A DNA stretch of 47,192 bases from Nitrosarchaeum sp. (GTDB taxonomy: Archaea; Thermoproteota; Nitrososphaeria; Nitrososphaerales; Nitrosopumilaceae). A program made the position numbers and the translations under genes. The notes under the pieces were generated by a model. That model had not been told where the DNA came from and did no database searches. It was given only the letters and a program-made list of their open reading frames with translations. The stretch lies in the NCBI GenBank assembly GCA_018334095.1, contig JAGXTE010000068.1, positions 1-47,192 on the forward strand, given 5' to 3'. Shown one piece after another: positions 41,477 to 47,192 of the stretch (position 1 is the first letter of the stretch; every line of letters starts with the position of its first letter).

Positions 41477-42309
41477 CTCGAATGCTAAAGAAGGCATTGG
41501 AAAGCATACTCAGCGAACAAGAAAGTCAAGAACTCATTTCATCTTTTGATCAGATCGGTGATATAATCATAGTAAGGATTCCAGATTCATTACTTTCAAA
41601 GAAAAAAGTTATTGGCGAGACTCTACTAAAACAAGTAAAAATTGCAAAGAGTGTTTTTTATCAAGCATCAGCTGTAGAAGGAGATTTTCGCACAAGAAAT
41701 TTAGAAATTTTAGCAGGGGATGACAAAACTGAAACAGAATACAAGGAATTTGGCTGTAAATTTACAGTAGATGTTGAAAATGCATTCTTTTCCCCTAGAT
41801 TATCTACAGAAAGAGAAAGAATATCCAATTTAGTTCAAAATGGAGAAACCGTAGTCAATATGTTTGCAGGAGTAGGCATGTTCTCAGTCATGATTGCAAA
41901 AAAAAAGAATTGTACTGTGTATAGCATAGACATTAATCCAATAGCATCAAAACTTTGTGAAAAAAATATCAAATCAAATAAACTTGTAGGGAACATAATC
42001 TCAATTAATGGAGATGCATTACAAGTAATCCAAGAACAACTACAAAATAAATCAGATAGAACTTTGATGCTTCTACCCGAAAGATCAGATGAGTTTTTAG
42101 AATCTGCCATCAATGCTACCAAAAATGGCGGCATCATTCATTATTATTCACATATCCATGCAGATAGAAAATCGGATGCTGGAAAACTTTCTGAAGAACA
42201 TTATTTACAGATTACACCTGTCAAATCAGAAATTTTGGGATCAAAAATTGTAAGAGCTGTAGGTCCAAGATATTATCAAACTGTTGTAGATGTAAAAATT
42301 TCAAAATAA
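41473..42309 (+). CDS. trm5: Trm5-like tRNA (guanine37-N1)-methyltransferase
   Basis: A class I SAM enzyme of the Trm5/TYW2 group, 278 residues. The FFSPRLSTERERISNLVQ segment, motif I NMFAGVGMFSV, motif II VYSIDINPIASKLCEKN and the LMLLPERSDEFLESAI catalytic region are present; the last stands where Trm5 has NLP and Taw2 has DLN-P, and favours Trm5. It would methylate G37 of tRNAs, which protects the reading frame. The usual N-terminal D1 domain is short. It overlaps ABCE1 by 4 bp, so both are translation-linked in one operon. Confidence 0.85.
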   Translation: MTRMLKKALESILSEQESQELISSFDQIGDIIIVRIPDSLLSKKKVIGETLLKQVKIAKSVFYQASAVEGDFRTRNLEILAGDDKTETEYKEFGCKFTVDVENAFFSPRLSTERERISNLVQNGETVVNMFAGVGMFSVMIAKKKNCTVYSIDINPIASKLCEKNIKSNKLVGNIISINGDALQVIQEQLQNKSDRTLMLLPERSDEFLESAINATKNGGIIHYYSHIHADRKSDAGKLSEEHYLQITPVKSEILGSKIVRAVGPRYYQTVVDVKISK

Positions 42310-42528
42310 TTAGTCATCGGATGAAATTGATGCAGATGATGGTTTTGTTGTCGCCATAACATAACCAATCCATGCCACAACACCAAGAATTCCACCAGCA
42401 ATCATCAAAATTGATAGTTGTAAAACAATTGGACTCCATTCAGAGAGCATCAGTAAATATGCATAAAGAAAAAATGCTGTAATACACAATACAAAAATTG
42501 TAACTCCCATTCCTTTACGCTTATTCAT
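42310..42528 (-). CDS. Two-helix membrane protein, 72 residues
   Basis: Residues 8-28 and 35-58 form two hydrophobic helices (VTIFVLCITAFFLYAYLLML and LSILMIAGGILGVVAWIGYV). A Ser-rich acidic tail follows. The basic start MNKRKG suggests that both ends are in the cytoplasm. I do not recognise a function. Its stop is adjacent to the stop of the convergent trm5 gene. Confidence 0.7.
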   Translation of the reverse strand: MNKRKGMGVTIFVLCITAFFLYAYLLMLSEWSPIVLQLSILMIAGGILGVVAWIGYVMATTKPSSASISSDD

Positions 42529-42566
42529 TAAGTTGAAGTTTGTTGTGAGTTATTTATTGGTTTGAA

Positions 42567-43064
42567 CTAATCTAACTCAATTGCCATTAGATAAGCATCT
42601 TCACCATCACGATAATACGCATTAAGTTTTTGTCTAATAATAAATCCTAATTTTTCATATAATCTAACAGCATCATTATTACTGCATCTTACTTCAAGAT
42701 AAAACTCATCACATTTTTTGAGTTTAACACCATTTACAGATTCTTCAACTAATGCTTTTCCTATTCCTTTTTTTCTATATTCATCAAGAACTGCAACTGA
42801 TACCATATGACCTTTTTTTACAAATCCTAATTTTTTAAAATTTGAAAATCCATATTCCGTTTTACACATTATGTATCCAACATGTTTTCCTCCAATTTCT
42901 GCAACAATAAACGCCTCAGGTATTTCAGATAGCAAGCTTTCATAGAAATAATCAGAATAATGTTCAGGGAGGGTCTTTAGATTTATTTCCATGACTGGAA
43001 TAAGATCACTGGGATCTGCCCTCCGGATGTTACAATCGCCCAATTGCCTGAGAATTACTTGCAT
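42567..43064 (-). CDS. rimI: RimI/Ard1-like protein N-alpha-acetyltransferase
   Basis: A GNAT enzyme that acetylates protein N-termini. The start MQVILRQLGDCNIRRADPSD is preferred because TATTTAAT (about 43086-43093, minus) lies 26 bases upstream. SVAVLDEYRKKGIGKALVEE carries the acetyl-CoA loop; FYLEVRCSNNDAVRLYEKLG is the typical end motif, and NAYYRDGEDAYLM matches the archaeal Ard1/RimI group. At 165 residues it is normal. Confidence 0.9.
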   Translation of the reverse strand: MQVILRQLGDCNIRRADPSDLIPVMEINLKTLPEHYSDYFYESLLSEIPEAFIVAEIGGKHVGYIMCKTEYGFSNFKKLGFVKKGHMVSVAVLDEYRKKGIGKALVEESVNGVKLKKCDEFYLEVRCSNNDAVRLYEKLGFIIRQKLNAYYRDGEDAYLMAIELD

Positions 43065-43139
43065 ACTAGTATAATTTATTATCAATATTTAATTTTAAAC
43101 CACAAAACCATTTAATGGAAAGAAATAGCCGTAAAGAGA

Positions 43140-44246
43140 ATGAGTGAACCTTCTCAAGATGACATAATTTCATTAGTTAATTCATTATTTGAAGTCGATC
43201 AGTTCAACAAAGGAACGTATGCATTGGAATTTAGGATTAGTGATAATAATTTTAAATCAAAATTTGAGGATTTAGCAAGAAAATTAGAAAATATGAGTTA
43301 TGTGTGTAAGATGGAACAGATGGACGATGGTAAATATCTAATAATTCAGAAATTTACTCCAAAAAAACAAAGAAAGTGGTTAAGCACATCTTGGACTCCA
43401 CGAATTTTGTTTGCAATTGTCATAACTTTTGTAATGATTGATGGGTTTTATCGTACTGCGGGAACTAATTCCATTATCAATATAGGGGATCCATTAGAGA
43501 TGGCAGGAATCTATACACTGTCACTTTTAGGAATTTTAGGAGTTCATGAGTTAGGCCACATATTTGCAGCTAAAATTCATAGATTAAAAACAACATGGCC
43601 ATTTTTCATACCAGGAATTCCAATTATGGGTATTCCTACTTTTGGGGCATTTATTCAATCACGTGGATTAACAATTAACCGTGAAATTTTATTTGATGTA
43701 GCTATTGCAGGACCAATTGCAGGACTGGTAATTGCAATAGTAGTTTCAATGTATGGAGCATATACTGCTCCCATATTACAAGAAGATGTTGCTCAAGGAC
43801 TTTTTGCAGATTCTAGATTAATTGAATGGAATCAAGGTGAACCATTATTGATGACTGCAAGTTTAGCATTATTTGGAAAAGGTGGACCTGGTCATGAAGT
43901 AATTATGACGCCGGTGTTATTTGCAGCTTGGATTGGATTTCTAATTACATTTTTGAATTTATTACCAGCGTGGCAGTTAGACGGAGGACATATGGCAAGA
44001 ACATTACTTGGATCTAAACTTCATAGATATGCAACGTTTGGAAGTATGGCAGTTCTTGTTTTATTAAATTATTGGCTAATGGCAATGCTAATTCTTGTTT
44101 TAAGTTCAAGAAATCCTAGTGCAACGCCACTTGATGATATCTCACCATTATCAAAAAACAGAAAACTAGCATATATTGGAATCATAGGTCTAGCTATTTT
44201 GTGTGCTCCTATACCTTCAAATTTTATGTTTAATTTTTTATCTTAG
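43140..44246 (+). CDS. Site-2-type (M50) membrane metalloprotease
   Basis: A multi-pass protease acting within the membrane. The zinc motif HELGH lies in LGVHELGHIFAAK near residue 135, and the second ligand is in LLPAWQLDGGHM near 283. About six to eight hydrophobic helices can be seen. The N-terminal 80 residues are a soluble domain. Site-2 proteases cut membrane-bound regulators or signal peptides; the substrate is unknown. The family has many archaeal members of similar length. TATA-like ATTTAATGG lies about 26 bases upstream of the ATG. Its end overlaps the LarA-like gene by 9 bp. Confidence 0.9.
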   Translation: MSEPSQDDIISLVNSLFEVDQFNKGTYALEFRISDNNFKSKFEDLARKLENMSYVCKMEQMDDGKYLIIQKFTPKKQRKWLSTSWTPRILFAIVITFVMIDGFYRTAGTNSIINIGDPLEMAGIYTLSLLGILGVHELGHIFAAKIHRLKTTWPFFIPGIPIMGIPTFGAFIQSRGLTINREILFDVAIAGPIAGLVIAIVVSMYGAYTAPILQEDVAQGLFADSRLIEWNQGEPLLMTASLALFGKGGPGHEVIMTPVLFAAWIGFLITFLNLLPAWQLDGGHMARTLLGSKLHRYATFGSMAVLVLLNYWLMAMLILVLSSRNPSATPLDDISPLSKNRKLAYIGIIGLAILCAPIPSNFMFNFLS

Positions 44247-45320
44247 TAAAACTCTAGCTCCATCCATTACAACTGCAACTTTTTGTCTATTACCTTGTGT
44301 TTTCAATATATAATCTAATGAAGGTTTAATTCCAGATAACGAAATCATATTTAATTTTTTAACATAGTAATCAGGAAGAATTGAAACCAAACCAATCTGA
44401 AAGTTTTTTTGAATTTCAGATAAAAACAATAAATCTTCCATTCCAGAAATATATTTAGTTGGATTTCTAAGTTGTTCAATAGTTAATCTGCCCTCGATGT
44501 ATTGCTGTAGTGCATCAGAACCTAAACCAGATTTACATTCTGCCACTAATATTGCCAGACCTCCATTTTGCACTGCACTAGCACAATTCCAAAGAGATGA
44601 AAGAGATTTTCCAAGATTATCATTACTAGAATCTTTACCAGTGCTAATTATCATTGATTTGTGATGACCAATATCTTTGATTCCAAATGATTCAAGGATT
44701 TTTGTAGATGAAACAGTTTCAGAGGGATGTCCTATTGAAAAATCAACAATACCTTGAGAATTTGCAACAATTTCAATTGCTTTGATTTCAAAATTATCGG
44801 CAAATTTTTTTGCTTCATCAAAACTTTCGGCTAATTGTCCTGGAGATGGAATATTGTTTTTTCTTTTTGCATATGCAGAAAGCATTGATTCCTGACCAAA
44901 TTTTTTGATTAATCTAGAACAAATAGTTTCATATCCGAATAATCCATCAAACTCTATTTCACCAATGAAAACAAGATTTGAATTAGAAAGATCTGCATTA
45001 TCAAATTCATTAATTGAACTTCCTTCAGGTAAACCAGATTTTACTAGATTCATTATTTTTTTCTCAGCCAAAATTTTAGGAAAAGGTAACGATTTTTGCT
45101 CACAAATTGTAAATAATGATGAAATAATTTTTTGAATAGATTTAGAATTATGTAATACCACAAGTTCCATAGGTTTTGTTAAATCAATTGTAGTGAGTTT
45201 TTCATTGATTGCTGCATCATCTAAGACTTTACCGTCAGAGTCAATTTTTTGCTCTAAATTCTCTGCCCGAATATCAAGAACAACATCAGTAATACCATAA
45301 TTTAACCAAATTTCAGGCAT
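44238..45320 (-). CDS. LarA-like protein without the catalytic signature
   Basis: A 360-residue protein that matches nickel-dependent lactate racemase (LarA, DUF2088) in outline. The N-terminus MPEIWLNYGITDVVLDIRAE resembles the LarA start (YGxxxxxxxIPxEN). The C-terminal NGGLAILVAECKSGLGSDAL resembles the LarA GGxIIxxAEC-x-G-G segment. But the DxTRP stretch and the GTH(R) motif expected in the N-terminal half are missing, replaced by VVLHNSKSIQKII. A regulatory or other role is more likely than racemase activity. The ATG at 45320 sits 26 bases from a TATA element (CCAAAATAAATCC, given for the plus strand), so a further upstream Met is not used. Confidence 0.55.
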   Translation of the reverse strand: MPEIWLNYGITDVVLDIRAENLEQKIDSDGKVLDDAAINEKLTTIDLTKPMELVVLHNSKSIQKIISSLFTICEQKSLPFPKILAEKKIMNLVKSGLPEGSSINEFDNADLSNSNLVFIGEIEFDGLFGYETICSRLIKKFGQESMLSAYAKRKNNIPSPGQLAESFDEAKKFADNFEIKAIEIVANSQGIVDFSIGHPSETVSSTKILESFGIKDIGHHKSMIISTGKDSSNDNLGKSLSSLWNCASAVQNGGLAILVAECKSGLGSDALQQYIEGRLTIEQLRNPTKYISGMEDLLFLSEIQKNFQIGLVSILPDYYVKKLNMISLSGIKPSLDYILKTQGNRQKVAVVMDGARVLLR

Positions 45321-45370
45321 AATTATTACACAATACAAACCAAAATAAATCCATTGTAATTAATTTAGAC

Positions 45371-45976
45371 ATGGAATTCATAAAAGAATTTTCAACCTTT
45401 TTGATGCAAAAAGAAATTATAAAATTTGGAGATTTTACACTTGCAAGTGGTAAAAAAAGCTCTTACTATGTAGATTTGAGGCTGGTTCCTAGCTATCCTC
45501 ATCAATTTAGAACTATGGTAAAAAAGCTACAAAACAACATTGCAGAAGACATAGGACTGGATAGTTTTGATTCTCTAGTATCAGTTCCCACAGGAGGTTT
45601 AATTATTGCATCAGCATTAGCGATTGAAATAGTTAAACCGCTAATCTATGTAAGAAGTAAACCAAAAGATTATGGTACTACAAAATCAGTCGAAGGACAA
45701 ATTCGCAAGGGAATGAGGGTTGTAATGATAGATGATGTTGCAACTACAGGAGGTTCTGTTGTGAATGCTATAAAATCATTGAAGGATGCTAACATAACAA
45801 TCGAAGATGCATATGTAATTGTAAATAGAATGGAAGGTGCAGATGAAGCACTCAAAGAATTAGGAGTTAAATTGCATTCGCTTACCAATGTAATGCAAAT
45901 TACACAGGCATTACACGAACAAAAATTAATAGAAGATGATACTTTAGAAAAAGTAAGAAAACAGATTGATGGATAA
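45371..45976 (+). CDS. pyrE: Orotate phosphoribosyltransferase
   Basis: Transfers orotate to PRPP to make OMP in pyrimidine synthesis. FGDFTLASGKKSSYYVDLR near residue 20, SVPTGGLIIASALA near 75, YVRSKPKDYGT and the PRPP motif VVMIDDVATTGGSV near 118 are all present. The protein is 201 residues. It is divergent from the LarA-like gene. No other pyrimidine gene is near. Confidence 0.95.
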   Translation: MEFIKEFSTFLMQKEIIKFGDFTLASGKKSSYYVDLRLVPSYPHQFRTMVKKLQNNIAEDIGLDSFDSLVSVPTGGLIIASALAIEIVKPLIYVRSKPKDYGTTKSVEGQIRKGMRVVMIDDVATTGGSVVNAIKSLKDANITIEDAYVIVNRMEGADEALKELGVKLHSLTNVMQITQALHEQKLIEDDTLEKVRKQIDG

Positions 45977-46087
45977 TTTTGGCGGCTCAGACAAATGCCT
46001 TTCAATCATCTTTCAGATATAACTCTGATTCTTCATTGCAGCCAGTAAAATTTGTCTGTGGTTATTTTAAAACTAATGGAAATAATA

Positions 46088-46161
46088 TGGGCCCAAAGGG
46101 CTTCGATCCCTTGACTCCCCGGTTATGAGCCGGGTACTCTACCAAGCTGAGTTATGGGCCC
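46088..46161 (-). tRNA. tRNA with anticodon CAT (Met elongator or Ile2)
   Basis: Minus strand, 74 nt: acceptor GGGCCCA/TGGGCCC, discriminator A, anticodon stem-loop CCCGG-CTCATAA-CCGGG and T arm AAGGGATCGAAGCCCTT. It has G1-C72, not A1-U72, and not the three consecutive G-C pairs next to the loop, so it is not the initiator. Ile2 (with the C34 changed to agmatidine) and elongator Met cannot be told apart by eye; the GGGCCCA acceptor leans toward Ile2. Confidence 0.93.
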
Positions 46162-46194
46162 TAAGCAAATGAATTTTATCTTCAGTATAAAATG

Positions 46195-46836
46195 TTATGA
46201 GCTTAAACAATAAGATTCATAACAACTATCAAGTAACAAATTTTGTGCAGAAATTGATTTATCTGCAATTTGTATCAAGTTGTCTGAATCAGATGATGTT
46301 TTTTCAAGAATATTTCTCCAAGAAGCAGTATGGCGAATATCAGCTTCGGTATGAAGTTTAAAGTATTCTATAGCCTCATTGTTTGATATTCCATAAAATT
46401 CTACCAATCCATCAAGTTTTGTTTGGCTAATTTTTGGAATTTCTTTTTCAAAAGCATACATTGCACATGCACCACCATCATAAGTAATCATCAATTCAGA
46501 TAATTCAGAAACAGATTTTCTAGTCTTTTCTAATCCATTGTAATGAGTTAACTCAGATTCAGAAATTCCCAATTCACCTGCAAACTTAATCCATGATTTA
46601 ATATGAGAAGATTCCTCAAGTTGATTTTCAACTAGTTCTTTGATTACGGAATTTGGAGCTTTTTCTATAATTGGAGTCATAAATGATGGAACAGCCTTTA
46701 CAAGTTGAAAATATTCCTTAGAGTATCCAGCTAAAGAGTCAAGAGATAATTTTCCATCAGACCACATTTGATAGAATGGGTGTTTTAACAAACTTCTTTC
46801 TTCAATCATTTCATCAATTCGTTTTATTATATTCAT
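46195..46836 (-). CDS. Haem-oxygenase-fold diiron protein, TenA/CADD-like
   Basis: A 213-residue all-helical protein of the TENA/THI-4-PqqC superfamily. In place of a TenA active site it shows candidate metal ligands of the diiron (HDO/CADD) type: E74 or E75 with H78, E130 in AMYAFEKE, and H162, D166 and H169 in KLHTEADIRHT. The spacing His-x3-Asp-x2-His fits CADD. Related proteins in Chlamydia and Nitrosomonas make p-aminobenzoate from a tyrosine of the protein itself. A role in folate or pterin supply is a reasonable guess, not shown. Start MNIIKRIDEM. Confidence 0.78.
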   Translation of the reverse strand: MNIIKRIDEMIEERSLLKHPFYQMWSDGKLSLDSLAGYSKEYFQLVKAVPSFMTPIIEKAPNSVIKELVENQLEESSHIKSWIKFAGELGISESELTHYNGLEKTRKSVSELSELMITYDGGACAMYAFEKEIPKISQTKLDGLVEFYGISNNEAIEYFKLHTEADIRHTASWRNILEKTSSDSDNLIQIADKSISAQNLLLDSCYESYCLSS

Positions 46837-46916
46837 ATCACATCTCGTAATGTGCCAATAAAAAAATCTTTGTGGTTTACAAAAGATTTTATGGACAAAT
46901 TACTCAATTTTTGTGG

Positions 46917-47010
46917 GTTCCAGTGGTGTAGACCGGTCAAGCATACTGCCCTTTCAAGGCAGTGATCCCGGGTTCAAAATCTAACGATGAAAATCCCGGC
47001 TGGAGCACCA
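46917..47010 (+). tRNA. tRNA-Glu (TTC) with an intron in the T loop and encoded CCA
   Basis: The acceptor stem GTTCCAG/CTGGAGC (with one U-G pair) and the anticodon arm CTGCC-CTTTCAA-GGCAG give TTC. The T stem CCGGG (46968-46972) and CCCGG (46995-46999) enclose 22 bases instead of 7. Removing about 15 bases (roughly 46979-46993, ATCTAACGATGAAAA; the exact cut is uncertain within the A run) restores TTCAAAT. The discriminator is A47007 and CCA follows at 47008-47010. Introns outside the anticodon loop are known in archaea. Confidence 0.9.
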
Positions 47011-47054
47011 AGATTTAATTACTAATGAGAAAGTTTTTTGAATAGATCAATATC

Positions 47055-47192
47055 TTGGACAGAAAAAATATTGAGATAAATCCATTACTTGAAACATATG
47101 GTAAGTATATAGACAAAATTAACCATGCATTAGATAGAGAACTATCACTGTATTCTGAATCTGAATTTATTGAACCATTAAAATATTCTTTA
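47055..47192 (+). CDS. Polyprenyl diphosphate synthase family protein (partial, N-terminus)
   Basis: From a TTG start the frame stays open for 46 codons to the right edge. It begins MDRKNIEINPLLETYGKYID and continues HALDRELSLYSES, then EFIEPLKYSL, which matches the N-terminus of polyprenyl synthases that leads into GGKRxRP. It is a second such enzyme besides idsA, with a different N-terminus. Chain length and activity cannot be judged from this fragment. Confidence 0.65.
   Translation, partial: MDRKNIEINPLLETYGKYIDKINHALDRELSLYSESEFIEPLKYSL

Overview
The window is chromosomal DNA of an archaeon, most likely a marine ammonia-oxidising thaumarchaeon (Nitrososphaerota, Nitrosopumilales). The sequence is AT-rich and tightly packed. 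It carries archaeal-type ribosomal proteins, RpoN, ABCE1, Trm5 and isopentenyl phosphate kinase. Secreted proteins have the 'PDWIKNNAKWW' and CFI-box modules that I associate with Thaumarchaeota, and many starts lie about 25 bases after a TATA box (leaderless mRNAs). No amo gene is present, so the lineage call is inference.

Layout. 1-4938: three secreted or surface proteins on the minus strand: a thrombospondin-type-3 (TSP3) repeat protein cut by the window edge, a Cys-repeat CFI-box protein and a 1066-residue surface protein. 5016-9532: a metal-handling group with a CDF exporter bearing three tandem C-terminal domains, a coupled multicopper oxidase-ZIP pair behind a 24-bp palindromic operator, a two-helix membrane protein and a small winged-helix protein. 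9634-15971: a Cys-rich microprotein, S13 and S4, GlmS, a coupled cobT-MBL-nnrE run and a translin-like protein.

15995-26819: tRNA-Leu, then the archaeal cluster rpoN-eno-rps2-MEMO-mvk-ipk-idi-idsA, which joins transcription, translation and isoprenoid-lipid synthesis. It is followed by small regulators and microproteins, gltX and an FAH-family enzyme. The IDI has Ala where the catalytic Cys is expected. 26816-31475: GNAT, Rieske, UPF0147, a methyltransferase, microproteins, tRNA-His, CorA and a small TGRGTG-repeat protein. 31558-34864: a compact non-oxidative pentose phosphate operon in which the transketolase N-half is fused to ribulose-phosphate 3-epimerase.

34934-38586: a DCC-family protein, leucyl aminopeptidase and a second TSP3 secreted protein. 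38587-39297 is a gene-poor, repeat-rich spacer. 39298-47192: a C2H2 finger, 5S rRNA, ABCE1, Trm5-like enzyme, RimI, a site-2-type protease, a LarA-like protein without the catalytic signature, PyrE, tRNA-Met/Ile2 (CAT), a CADD-like haem-oxygenase-fold protein, a tRNA-Glu with an apparent T-loop intron, and the start of a second polyprenyl synthase.

The points I would check first are the transketolase-epimerase fusion, the Cys-less IDI, the T-loop tRNA intron, the repeat-rich spacer at 38940-39250 and the operator of the copper oxidase-ZIP pair. I found no CRISPR array, insertion sequence or prophage.
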